A DNA stretch of 28,485 bases, taken from contig CASFUN010000064.1 in the NCBI GenBank assembly GCA_949298005.1, forward strand, positions 1 through 28,485, read 5' to 3'. The notes beneath the pieces are model-generated. The model was not told the origin of the DNA. It did no database searches and worked only from the letters and a program-made list of their open reading frames with translations. The translations under genes were made by a program, and so were the position numbers. Below are positions 8,285-16,634 of the stretch, in pieces (position 1 is the stretch's first letter; every line of letters begins with the position of its first letter). This stretch comes from an uncultured Alphaproteobacteria bacterium. Its GTDB lineage: Bacteria; Pseudomonadota; Alphaproteobacteria; Rickettsiales; UBA1997.

Positions 8285-8377
8285 GGAGAAATGGCTGAGT
8301 GGCTGAAAGCACCTTCCTGCTAAGAAGGCATACTGGGTTAACTGGTATCGGGGGTTCGAATCCCCCTTTCTCCACCA
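8285..8377 (+). tRNA. tRNA-Ser (anticodon GCU)
   Basis: A class II tRNA of 93 bases including encoded CCA. The acceptor stem GGAGAAA pairs with TTTCTCC (8367-8373). The anticodon stem CCTTC/GAAGG encloses loop CTGCTAA, giving anticodon GCU for Ser AGU/AGC codons. A long variable arm (around ACTGGGTTAACTGGT) and the T-loop TTCGAAT are present. The discriminator base before CCA is A (8374), whereas bacterial tRNA-Ser normally carries G73. No strong promoter is visible immediately upstream. Confidence 0.96.
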
Positions 8378-8536
8378 TAATATTAAGACTTAATTTATAT
8401 GGTTTAGTCTAGCAAAGATAATTTATAATTACATACAAAATAGTTACGTTTTATTAAAAGCTTTAAAAATTTCTTGATTTCTCAAAGTAAATTTATATTA
8501 TATATAATATAATTATGTTTTCTATATTTAATTTAA

Positions 8537-9730
8537 GTGAGTGAAAAGAACAGATTTTTACTGCAATATTATGCAATTTATTTTTTAAAAGGTTTTCTTT
8601 TTTTAAAACAGTATTTAGTTTTATTACTAAATTCAAATTTAACGCCAGTACAAGTAAGTTTAATAATATCAACTTTTAGTATTGTATCTGTATTATTAGA
8701 AATACCAACTGGTGCTATATCAGACTATTTTGGTTGTAAAAAAAGCTTAATGGTTGGGGTTTTATTTTATATAATTGGCTATATTATAATTTTTTTTGAA
8801 AAGAATTTCTTCACATTTTGTATATTTTATAGTTTTTGTGGTTTATATGAAACTGTATTTTCGGGTTCTAAAGAATCTTTATTTTATAATAATATAAAAT
8901 TTTTAGATATAAAAAATGAATTTATAAAGTACAAAAGTAGATCAAAGATAATACATTATGCTGCATTAACATTATCAGCAGCCTTAGCTGGTATGCTTAT
9001 GAAATATAACATGAATTATCTAATTTTGATAGATATATTTGTGCTGATTTTATATTTTCTAGTAATAGCCTCCATGAATGAACATAGCAATGAAAATTTG
9101 AAAAAATTAAACACTAATTATATCAGATCTATTAAAAACGGTTTTAAATATATTTCTAAACATCGCACATTGAGAAATTTTATATTATTTGAAGGTGTTT
9201 GGTATGGTACTTGGATGATATTTATAAATTATTCCTCTCTTTTTTATAAAGAAATTGAGTTTGGCTTTATGAGTGTTGGGAAAATGATTCCATTACAAAT
9301 TTTATTGGTTGCTTTTATGCAAACAGTTTTTATAGATTTTTTTATAAAAAGAGATGTTTATAATAATGCTAAGTTATTTTTAGTTGGTGGGATATTTTGC
9401 ATATTTTCAGCATATATTTATAAAGGAATTCTAACATACATCATAAATATTCTTTATCTTTTTTGTATCCAGAGTGGAGATTTATTATTTTATCCTAAAA
9501 TACAAAGATTAATTCCTGCAAAATCTAGATCTATTATAGTTTCTATAATTAGTTTTATTGATTCAATGTCTAAATTACTCTTTCTAAGATGGTTTGGATT
9601 GATTTCAAGTAAGTATTCATATAGAATGGGATTTTTGTTTTTGGGATGTTCTTATACTATTTTAACAGTAGTTTTTTATATATTGTTTGTCAATGATAAT
9701 CATTTAAGAAAAATTAAAGATAATTTATAA
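8537..9730 (+). CDS. Major facilitator superfamily transporter
   Basis: A 397-residue membrane protein with about 12 hydrophobic spans. The motif-A-like loop between the second and third spans reads EIPTGAISDYFGCKKSLMVG, with the conserved Gly-Asp-Gly pattern, so this is a secondary transporter of the MFS. The cargo is not evident; this branch includes many drug or metabolite exporters and uncharacterised proteins. The GTG at 8537 follows an in-frame TAA directly and gives the expected N-terminus (QYYAIYFLKGF); no better upstream start exists. It stands alone between tRNA-Ser and the pheS promoter. Host-associated alphaproteobacteria often keep several such transporters. Confidence 0.85.
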   Translation: MSEKNRFLLQYYAIYFLKGFLFLKQYLVLLLNSNLTPVQVSLIISTFSIVSVLLEIPTGAISDYFGCKKSLMVGVLFYIIGYIIIFFEKNFFTFCIFYSFCGLYETVFSGSKESLFYNNIKFLDIKNEFIKYKSRSKIIHYAALTLSAALAGMLMKYNMNYLILIDIFVLILYFLVIASMNEHSNENLKKLNTNYIRSIKNGFKYISKHRTLRNFILFEGVWYGTWMIFINYSSLFYKEIEFGFMSVGKMIPLQILLVAFMQTVFIDFFIKRDVYNNAKLFLVGGIFCIFSAYIYKGILTYIINILYLFCIQSGDLLFYPKIQRLIPAKSRSIIVSIISFIDSMSKLLFLRWFGLISSKYSYRMGFLFLGCSYTILTVVFYILFVNDNHLRKIKDNL

Positions 9731-9745
9731 TCTTTTTAGTTAAAC

Positions 9746-9773
9746 TTGATAAAATCATTTTAGAAGCTAGAAT
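9746..9773 (+). promoter_or_regulatory. Putative promoter of the pheS-to-holC operon
   Basis: TTGATA at 9746-9751 (5 of 6), a 16-base spacer and TAGAAT at 9768-9773 (5 of 6) lie 28 bases before the pheS ATG. Downstream genes are spaced so tightly as far as 15991 that this may drive all seven. Confidence 0.5.
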
Positions 9774-9801
9774 AATAATGTTATTTTCGAATTAACTAAG
9801 T

Positions 9802-10848
9802 ATGGATTTAGAAAAAATTAGAAGTAGTTTTTTAAGTAAGATTGAGTCTGTCAAAAATATTGAGCAGTTAAAAGAATTGAAGTCTAATTTTCTTGGTAAA
9901 AAAAGTGAAATAAATGAATTATTTAAAAATATATCAAGTTTAGCAATAGATAAAAAAAAAGAAATTGGCTCTAAAATTAATGAACTTAGAGTATTTTTAG
10001 AAATGAAACTGGATGAATTAGAGAAGTTGATAAAAAATAAAATTATAGAAGAAGAATTAAAAAGAGAATATTTAGATGTTAGTTTGCCTGTTAGACAATC
10101 TAATATTGGTCTTATACATCCAATATCTAAGGTTCAACAAGAGTTTAGAGAAATTCTTTATTCTATGGGATTTTCAATAGTTAGTGGTTCAGAAATAGAA
10201 AATGATTGGAATTGTTTTGAGGGTTTGAATATTCCTAAAAATCATCCAGCTAGACAAATGCAAGATACTTTTTATCTTAAAAACAATGAAGATGAAGAGG
10301 ATGTAATTTTACTTAGAAGCCAGACTAGCTCTATGGAAGTAAGAGAGATGACTAAAAGTAATCCGCCTTTTAAATTTTACTGCACCGGAAAGGTTTTTAG
10401 AAGTGAAATGGACGCAACTCATTCACCTATGTTTCACCAACTAGAGGGTGTGTATGTTGATAGAAATATAAATATGCAAGATTTAAAAAATTGTTTAGTA
10501 ACTATATTGAAGAAGTATTTTGGGCTAGCTGAGGTTCCATTAAGATTTAGGCCAAGTTATTTTCCTTTTACTAGTCCTAGTGTTGAAGTTGACATAAAAT
10601 ATAAAAAAGAATCAGATAGAATTATTTTAGGAGTAGGTGATAATTGGATTGAGATACTTGGCGCTGGTATGCTTCACCCAAATGTTTTAAAAAATGTTGG
10701 TATAGATCATAATAAATACCAAGGTTTTGCGTTTGGTTTTGGTATAGAAAGAATGGCAATGTTAAAATATGGGATAAAAGATATAAGAAATCTTTATGAT
10801 GGAGATATAAGATTTTTGAAACACTATGGTTTTAAAATATTTGAATAA
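9802..10848 (+). CDS. pheS: Phenylalanyl-tRNA synthetase alpha subunit
   Basis: A 348-residue class II synthetase subunit, close to the usual length. The N-terminal coiled coil (about 1-90) contacts tRNA-Phe. The catalytic core follows with motif 2 around YCTGKVFRSEMDATHSPMFH and motif 3 at GFAFGFGIERMAMLKYGI. PheS needs PheT (beta) to form the active heterotetramer. pheT normally follows pheS, but here the next gene is aas 15 bases downstream, and no pheT is in the window. The gene heads a tightly packed operon. Confidence 0.97.
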   Translation: MDLEKIRSSFLSKIESVKNIEQLKELKSNFLGKKSEINELFKNISSLAIDKKKEIGSKINELRVFLEMKLDELEKLIKNKIIEEELKREYLDVSLPVRQSNIGLIHPISKVQQEFREILYSMGFSIVSGSEIENDWNCFEGLNIPKNHPARQMQDTFYLKNNEDEEDVILLRSQTSSMEVREMTKSNPPFKFYCTGKVFRSEMDATHSPMFHQLEGVYVDRNINMQDLKNCLVTILKKYFGLAEVPLRFRPSYFPFTSPSVEVDIKYKKESDRIILGVGDNWIEILGAGMLHPNVLKNVGIDHNKYQGFAFGFGIERMAMLKYGIKDIRNLYDGDIRFLKHYGFKIFE

Positions 10849-10863
10849 AATAGGATTATAGAA

Positions 10864-13032
10864 ATGATTAGAAAATTTTTTTTAAAGCAAATTTTAAGAT
10901 TGTTAAAAATTAGATATAGATCTGAAATCAAACATTATGAATTGCCAAAAAATGGAATATTTATATCAAATCATGTATCATATCTAGACCCAATAATTTT
11001 GTATACTTTTTTACCAAATAATCCTGTAATGGTGTTAAATAGTTCTCTACTTAGAAAGAAACTTGTTAGATTTTTTATAAAAAAATCGGATATTCTAGAA
11101 TTTAATCCTATAGAACCAAAATCATTAAAAGAAGTTCTATCTAAATTAGAAGAAGGAAGAAGTTGTGTAATGTTTCCAGAAGGTAGAGTTACCAGAAGTG
11201 GTGGTATGATGAAGATTTACGAAGCTCCTGGAATATTGGCAGATAAAGCTAATGTACCATTAATTCCGATTTGGATAGAAGGTATGGAATATAGTTATTT
11301 TTCGGAATTAAAGGGTAAAATGCCAATGCGACCACTTCCAAAAGTAACTATAAATGTTGGAAAACCAGTAGAAATAAAACTAAAAGAAGATTTAAGGAGG
11401 GAAAGAGATTACTTAAGCCACCTAGTTCATAGGATAATGTTGGATATGAATTTTAAAACTATATATGATAATAAAATATCTCTATTTTCTCTATTTATAA
11501 AGTCATCTAAAATTCATGGGAAAAAAGGTTTGTTTAAAAGACCTTTTGTTTTGGAAGATTCAAAAAGGAAACCACAGACCTATAAAGACGTTGTGATAAA
11601 AAGTTTTATACTTGGAAATTATTTTAAGGAACACTTTGCTGAACAAGAAAATATTGGGCTTTTGATGCCAAATTCTTGCGCTAATCTTTGTGCTTTTTTT
11701 GGGCTACTGGCATATGATAGAGTTCCAGCTATGTTGAATTTTTCCAGTGGTAGCGCGAATGTTCTCTCTATGTGTAAAACAGCTGTTATAAATAACATAA
11801 TAACATCAAAAGAATTCATAGAAACAGCAAAATTGGAAGATCTTATATACGCTATAAAAAGTACTGGTATAAAAATATATTATCTTGAGGATATTGCTAA
11901 GACATTTACACTTAAAGACAAATTAAAAGCATTATGGCAGTATAAAATTAAAGATATACCATTTAGATATAGTGGTGATAAAAATTGTACTGTTTTATTT
12001 ACTTCTGGTTCAGAAGGTGCGCCAAAAGCTGTTGTGATAACACATTCAAATTTAGTTGCTAATATAATGCAGTGTAAATGTATGATAGATATTAACAATA
12101 CCGATATTGTTTTTAATATTTTGCCAATGTTCCACTGTTTTGGTTTAACTGTTGGTACAATTTTTCCTTTATTAGTCGGTGGCAGAGTGTTTTTATATCC
12201 TTCTCCGTTACATTATAGGGTTATACCAGAATTGGTTTATGAAATAGGAGCAACAGCTATGTTTGCTACTGATACTTTCTTTAAAGGTTATGCAAAATTG
12301 GCTCACCCGTACGATTTTAACAGTATAAGATTTATATTGGGTGGTGCAGAATCTGTAAGACAAGACACCAGAAATACATGGTCTGAAAGGTTTGGAGTCA
12401 GACTTTTAGAAGGGTATGGTGCAACCGAATGTTCACCTGTTTTAACAGCAAATAATTTGGTATACTGTAGGTTTGGCTCTATAGGTCAACTTTTGCCAGC
12501 ATTGGAATATAAATTTAAACATATTGATGGTATAAGTAATGGTGGTATTTTATGTGTTAAAGGACCAAATATCATGAAAGGTTATATTAAGGCAGATGAA
12601 CCTGGTGTGGTTATTCCTGTTGAAGATGGGTGGTATGAAACTGGTGATATAGGTTATGTTGACGAAGCTGGTTATTTTTATATAACTGATAGAGTTAAAA
12701 GATTTGCTAAAATAGGTGGTGAAATGGTTTCTTTGACAGCAGTTGAAAATATGGTTGAAAAGTGCTATGAATGGATGAAGACTGAGTTTCAATATGTAGC
12801 AGTTTCTATACCACATGAAAATAAAGGTGAACAAATAGTTTTAGCTACTAATAATAAGATGGTAAAAAAAGAGACTTTACAGAGTTATATAAAAAATAAC
12901 GGAGTTTCTGAGTTATTTTTGCCACGAATTATATTGTATAAAGAAGATTTTCCTTTATTTAGTACTGGTAAAAGAAATAATGTGGAACTAAAAAAAGAAA
13001 TTATTGAGGAATTATCAAAAAAAATGGATTAA
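10864..13032 (+). CDS. aas: Bifunctional 2-acyl-GPE acyltransferase / acyl-ACP synthetase
   Basis: A 722-residue fusion, matching E. coli Aas (719). The N-terminal PlsC-like acyltransferase (about 1-200) has the catalytic NHVSYLD (H37, D42) and the FPEGR block near 104. The C-terminal AMP-forming acyl-activating domain (about 225-720) has the P-loop TSGSEGAPK at 380-388, the LEGYGATECSPV block and the YETGDIGYVD block with Asp. The enzyme re-acylates lysophosphatidylethanolamine at the inner membrane, using fatty acid activated on acyl carrier protein. In this operon it sits upstream of mlaA and mlaC, which return phospholipid from the outer membrane, so a shared role in phospholipid repair or salvage is plausible. 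An intracellular bacterium could also use it to take up host fatty acids or lysolipids. Confidence 0.94.
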   Translation: MIRKFFLKQILRLLKIRYRSEIKHYELPKNGIFISNHVSYLDPIILYTFLPNNPVMVLNSSLLRKKLVRFFIKKSDILEFNPIEPKSLKEVLSKLEEGRSCVMFPEGRVTRSGGMMKIYEAPGILADKANVPLIPIWIEGMEYSYFSELKGKMPMRPLPKVTINVGKPVEIKLKEDLRRERDYLSHLVHRIMLDMNFKTIYDNKISLFSLFIKSSKIHGKKGLFKRPFVLEDSKRKPQTYKDVVIKSFILGNYFKEHFAEQENIGLLMPNSCANLCAFFGLLAYDRVPAMLNFSSGSANVLSMCKTAVINNIITSKEFIETAKLEDLIYAIKSTGIKIYYLEDIAKTFTLKDKLKALWQYKIKDIPFRYSGDKNCTVLFTSGSEGAPKAVVITHSNLVANIMQCKCMIDINNTDIVFNILPMFHCFGLTVGTIFPLLVGGRVFLYPSPLHYRVIPELVYEIGATAMFATDTFFKGYAKLAHPYDFNSIRFILGGAESVRQDTRNTWSERFGVRLLEGYGATECSPVLTANNLVYCRFGSIGQLLPALEYKFKHIDGISNGGILCVKGPNIMKGYIKADEPGVVIPVEDGWYETGDIGYVDEAGYFYITDRVKRFAKIGGEMVSLTAVENMVEKCYEWMKTEFQYVAVSIPHENKGEQIVLATNNKMVKKETLQSYIKNNGVSELFLPRIILYKEDFPLFSTGKRNNVELKKEIIEELSKKMD

Positions 13033-13033
13033 A

Positions 13034-13447
13034 ATGTTTATTGGTAAAATTAGAAAATATTTAAAAGAATCTATGGATAATATTAAATTAGTTTTGTCTG
13101 AAACTAAGGTTAAAATTAGAAATCTAGAAGAAAATAATATTGATTTAGCAACAGATTATTTTGAATATGGTATATTAGGTGAGTGTAAAAATAGGCTAAA
13201 AATTATACTTAGACTCTGGCCTAATGATAGTTATGCTAAGTATCTTTTGGGTCTAGTTTATATATTAAGCAGAGAGAATAATAAAGCTTTAAAATATTTG
13301 GAAAGTGTTGTTGGAGAAAAACAAAAATATGCTAGAAAATTGGTTGATATAATAAATTTCAATAAATCGGAGAAAATAATTGATGCGTATAAAGTAGATC
13401 AAAATTTGTCTAATTTAGAAAGTATTATAGATAATGTTAAACTTTAG
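13034..13447 (+). CDS. Small TPR-like protein of unknown function
   Basis: A 137-residue protein from the ATG at 13034; an in-frame ATG at 13004 would overlap aas by 29 bases and adds a non-conserved-looking extension, so I prefer the later start, one base after the aas stop. Residues about 47-95 look like one or two TPR helices (YGILGECKNRLKIILRLWP followed by SYAKYLLGLVYILSRENNKA). No signal peptide is seen. The gene overlaps mlaA by 14 bases. Position between aas and mlaA suggests a helper in lipid handling or simply co-transcription. Function unknown. Confidence 0.75.
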   Translation: MFIGKIRKYLKESMDNIKLVLSETKVKIRNLEENNIDLATDYFEYGILGECKNRLKIILRLWPNDSYAKYLLGLVYILSRENNKALKYLESVVGEKQKYARKLVDIINFNKSEKIIDAYKVDQNLSNLESIIDNVKL

Positions 13448-14234
13448 AATTTTGGTAATTTTTTCTTTTTGTATTATCTTGCAGAGCTGTCAGACGACTA
13501 TGCCAATAAGAATAGATAAGCGCGGTAATGCTTTGGCCTCAGCTAGTGATTATAGTGAATATGATTATGATGATTTTGGAGAAAGCACAACGATTAGTGA
13601 TCCTTTTGAAACAGTAAATAGGGCAATTTTTAAATTTAATGTATTTTTATTGGAAAATGTAGCTGCTCCTGTTATAAGTTTTTATAGGAATAATACAAAT
13701 GAGAAAATACAAGAAATGGTATCTAATGTTGGTAATAGGGTTCAAGACCCTATGATATTACTTAATTCGATAATGCAATTAGACTTCATTAATGCCAGCA
13801 AAACATTTTTTGTATTTGTTTCAAACATGACAATTGGTTGTCTTGGTTTTTTTGATCCAGCGAAAAATCTTTTTTCTGTTGAAAGAGAGAAAAGAGATTT
13901 AGGGCAAACTTTGGCGTACTATGGAGTTGGGAATGGTTTTTTTGTTATGGCACCGATATTTGGACCATATAGTTTAAGAGATGGTTTTGGCTTGGCAGCA
14001 TCATTCTACACAAATCCGGTTGCCTATAATGGTTTTTCTGTTCTAACAGAGAATAGTTGGACACCTTGGTATCTTATAGCTCCTAAATATTTCGCACAAT
14101 ATATAGATACTGTTGATGGTGCTGTTGAGTTAAACAAGAATTTTGTGCAGAGGTCGTTTGATCAATATATCTTTGTTAGGGATGGATATGTACAAAATAG
14201 AAATTATATTATTAATAAAATAAAAAAGAGATAA
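13434..14234 (+). CDS. mlaA: MlaA/VacJ outer-membrane lipoprotein
   Basis: A 266-residue lipoprotein. The signal peptide ends in a lipobox LQSC with C19 as the lipidated residue. The mature protein has the MlaA signatures DPFETVNRAIFKFN (near 57), GFFDPAKN, the DLGQTLAYYGVGNGFFVMAP block, and FGPYSLRDGFG. MlaA sits in the outer membrane, usually with a porin, and removes misplaced phospholipid from the outer leaflet for MlaC. The overlap with the TPR-like gene and the 2-base gap to mlaC support one operon. The mlaFED ATPase/permease genes are not in this window. Confidence 0.95.
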   Translation: MLNFRILVIFSFCIILQSCQTTMPIRIDKRGNALASASDYSEYDYDDFGESTTISDPFETVNRAIFKFNVFLLENVAAPVISFYRNNTNEKIQEMVSNVGNRVQDPMILLNSIMQLDFINASKTFFVFVSNMTIGCLGFFDPAKNLFSVEREKRDLGQTLAYYGVGNGFFVMAPIFGPYSLRDGFGLAASFYTNPVAYNGFSVLTENSWTPWYLIAPKYFAQYIDTVDGAVELNKNFVQRSFDQYIFVRDGYVQNRNYIINKIKKR

Positions 14235-14236
14235 TT

Positions 14237-14821
14237 ATGAAAAATATATTCAAGAATATTGCATTATTGTTAATATTTTCAATACCTTCAGTTTTTGCCA
14301 ATGTTAACCAAAATATAACAAATTTTATAAATAACTTTGCAAAAAAATTTGAATCAATAGAAACTATAAAAATACAAAGGAAAAAGGAAATAGAGACTTT
14401 TATCTTATCCAGACAAATATTAGATTTTAATTGGATGGGAAATTATATTCTTGGAAGACATAAAAAAACAATTTCTGAAGAAAATAGAAAAGAATTTATA
14501 GAGGAATATTCTAAATTTCTCATAAGAAATTATTTGTCGGTACTACATTATTACACAGGTGACAATTATAAAATATTATCTATTGAAAAGACTAAGGATA
14601 ATGTATTTGTGGTTTCCACATCTGTAAAATATAAAGAAGACAAATTTGTGAAAAATAATTTCAGAATAATTGAAAAAAATGGTAAATATTATATAACTGA
14701 CATAATAACAGAAGGTATAAGTTTTATTAATGCTCGAAGGTCAGAAGTAAATTCCTTGATAACATCAAAAGGTTTTGGTAAATTTTTAGAAGAACTAAAG
14801 ACTAAAAATGAAAGTAAGTAG
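14237..14821 (+). CDS. mlaC: MlaC-type periplasmic phospholipid carrier
   Basis: A 194-residue protein with a cleavable signal peptide (1-21, ending SVFA). The body fits the MlaC/Ttg2D fold: an N-terminal helical part with FILSRQILDFNWMGNYILGRH, then EFIEEYSKFLIRNYLSVL, and a beta-sheet end with NFRIIEKNGKYYITDIITEGIS. MlaC shuttles single phospholipid molecules across the periplasm between MlaA and the inner-membrane MlaFEDB complex. Its gene overlaps dnaQ by 14 bases. Confidence 0.9.
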   Translation: MKNIFKNIALLLIFSIPSVFANVNQNITNFINNFAKKFESIETIKIQRKKEIETFILSRQILDFNWMGNYILGRHKKTISEENRKEFIEEYSKFLIRNYLSVLHYYTGDNYKILSIEKTKDNVFVVSTSVKYKEDKFVKNNFRIIEKNGKYYITDIITEGISFINARRSEVNSLITSKGFGKFLEELKTKNESK

Positions 14822-15524
14822 AGAAATTTGTTTTGATACCGAAACTACAGGGTTAGATCCAGATAATGGTGATCGTCTTGTAGAAATAGGTTGCGTAGAA
14901 CTTATAGATGGTAAGAGAACAGATAGATTTTTTCATGAGCTAATAAATCCAGGAAGAGATGTTCCTGAAGAAGCATCAGCAATACATGGGATAACTACAG
15001 AAAAATTAGTTGGAAAGCCAGCATTTTCAGAGATAGCAGATAAATTATTAGAGTTTTTTGATGATTCTACATTAGTTGCTCATAATGCTGGATTTGATAT
15101 AAAATTCATAAATTATGAACTTGAATTATGTGGACATAAGAAATTAAAGAATGAAGTTATAGATTCATTGATGTTAGCCAAAAGTAAATTTCCAGGCCAA
15201 AAAAATAACCTTGATGCTCTGTGTAAAAGATATAATATAGATAATTCATCAAGAACATTTCATGGTGCTTTACTAGACGCGGAGCTTTTAGCTGATATTT
15301 ATGTTGAACTTAATGGTGGTGCACAAAAAAGTTTTATTGAAGAAAGAAATGATTCCATAAAGTTGAATAATGTTAATATTGAAGATTTTTTATTAAAGAT
15401 AAAAATGAAAAAAGTCTTACCTAGTCGTAATTTTAAGGTTTCTGAAAATGATTTAGCTAAACATGACGCGTTTCTTGAAAAATATATTCCAAATAATATT
15501 TGGAATAATGGAGTTACAGTATGA
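14808..15524 (+). CDS. dnaQ: DNA polymerase III epsilon subunit (3'-5' proofreading exonuclease)
   Basis: A 238-residue DEDDh exonuclease. Exo I is FDTETTG (D10, E12), Exo II is NAGFD (D97), and Exo III is HGALLDAELLA (H152, D157). The C-terminal tail (about 180-238) would carry the segment that binds the polymerase subunit. It proofreads chromosomal replication. It overlaps mlaC by 14 bases upstream and holC by 4 bases (ATGA) downstream, so expression of the two polymerase III subunits is probably coupled. Confidence 0.96.
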   Translation: MKVSREICFDTETTGLDPDNGDRLVEIGCVELIDGKRTDRFFHELINPGRDVPEEASAIHGITTEKLVGKPAFSEIADKLLEFFDDSTLVAHNAGFDIKFINYELELCGHKKLKNEVIDSLMLAKSKFPGQKNNLDALCKRYNIDNSSRTFHGALLDAELLADIYVELNGGAQKSFIEERNDSIKLNNVNIEDFLLKIKMKKVLPSRNFKVSENDLAKHDAFLEKYIPNNIWNNGVTV

Positions 15525-15991
15525 CAGAAATTGTTTTTTATTGTATAGATTCTGATATTAATAAATTTTTATTTAGTTTTTTTAATCAATTGGTATTTAA
15601 AAATAACAAGAAAGTTTTTTTATATTCAAATTCTGCTGATAAATTAAAAAAACTTGACCAGATATTATGGGATTTGTGTAGAGATACTGATTTTTTGCCA
15701 CATTCTATCTATAACTCTAAAAATGAATCTCAAAAATATGAACGATTGTTACTTTCTGATAAATTCTTAAATTTTAATTCTGCTGATTATTTATTAATTA
15801 GTAGTTTTTTAGATAATTTGGACTTTATAAATAACTTTGAAAAAGTATTTTATGTATATACTAGTTTGAACAAAGGTAGTTTAGGAAATGCAAAAGCTAG
15901 TTTTGATAGTTATAAAAATTTGAATTATAAGTTAACTTTAAATATTAAAATTAATAATAAGTGGGAAAGCTGTAATGATTTTATAATTTAG
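15521..15991 (+). CDS. holC: DNA polymerase III chi subunit
   Basis: A 156-residue HolC-family protein. The best marker is the block KVFLYSNSADKLKKLDQILW followed by CRDTDFLPHSIY, typical of chi, with the Rossmann-like start TEIVFYCIDSD. Chi links the clamp-loader complex to single-stranded-DNA-binding protein on the lagging strand. The start ATG overlaps the dnaQ stop as ATGA. Sequence conservation is weak outside the central block, as is normal for this subunit. Confidence 0.82.
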   Translation: MTEIVFYCIDSDINKFLFSFFNQLVFKNNKKVFLYSNSADKLKKLDQILWDLCRDTDFLPHSIYNSKNESQKYERLLLSDKFLNFNSADYLLISSFLDNLDFINNFEKVFYVYTSLNKGSLGNAKASFDSYKNLNYKLTLNIKINNKWESCNDFII

Positions 15992-16014
15992 TTTATAAAT
16001 AATAAGATTAAACT

Positions 16015-16617
16015 TTAGTTCTTTTTATATATTGCCATTGGTGTTTCTCCCCATGTACTTTTCACCATTCTAGATGTTATAAGTGAAAAATCTGTTTTAT
16101 TATTAAATGAATGTATTAGGGATATTATAACAGAGTTACTTTTTAGAGTTAAAAATTTTTCTTCCATTTTAAATCTAATTTTATCATCTTTATTAGGGTA
16201 ACAAAAAAGTATTATATCTCCATCAGATATATCAAAATCTAACATATTTCCATGTTTAAATTGTATCTCACAATCAACCATTGGATATATATTTTTTACT
16301 CTACTTTCCACCATTTTTGAAATATCATATAAACTGTCTAGTATCTCTATACCAATGCATTTTTCAAAATTACCAATTAGATAACTTCCAGTTATGGCAT
16401 TGCCTAACCAGAACCTATATCATAGAATATTCTTCTTGAGTTCATTATATCTTTTATTGGTTCAAATACAAATAAAGCATATAATAATTCAAAGGGTATT
16501 TCACCGTAAATTAGATTTTCAATATATTTTTGTTTAATCTTTTGCTGTTTTTCTTGCAGGGAAACACTGTAACCATTTACTCCATTAAATATTTTATCAT
16601 ATATTGGTTTTATATCT
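16015..16617 (-). pseudogene. Broken SAM-dependent methyltransferase gene
   Basis: Reading the minus strand from 16617, an open frame without any ATG gives KPIYDKIFNGVNG, YIENLIYGEIPFELLYALF and then FYDIGSG, where it hits a TAG (16404-16406). Moving frame by one base continues as LGNAITGSYLIGNFEKCIGI and EILDSLYDISKMVESRVKN, then IILFCYPN and an end SRMVKSTWGETPMAIYKKN. The DxGSGxG and GIE motifs are the SAM-binding site of a class I methyltransferase; the arrangement with YGEIPFE upstream recalls DOT1-like bacterial proteins. A 1-base loss near 16405-16415 breaks it, and an in-frame TAA at 16618-16620 with no normal start codon suggests the beginning is also lost. The piece from 16314 to 16015 remains open by itself but lacks the SAM-binding half. 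Confidence 0.82.
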
Positions 16618-16634
16618 TAAAAAGCTATCATTGA

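Noticed and set aside
8378..8536. Possible promoter or small RNA between tRNA-Ser and the MFS gene
   Set aside because: Several TATAAT-like words occur, but none pairs with a -35 element at proper spacing, and no stable hairpin is visible.
12550..12834. A 94-codon minus-strand frame within aas
   Set aside because: It is a shadow of the AMP-binding domain, with composition typical of antisense A/T-rich coding sequence.
13004..13033. An earlier in-frame ATG for the TPR-like gene
   Set aside because: It would start inside the aas C-terminus and adds ten basic residues. The ATG at 13034 has the spacing typical of this operon.
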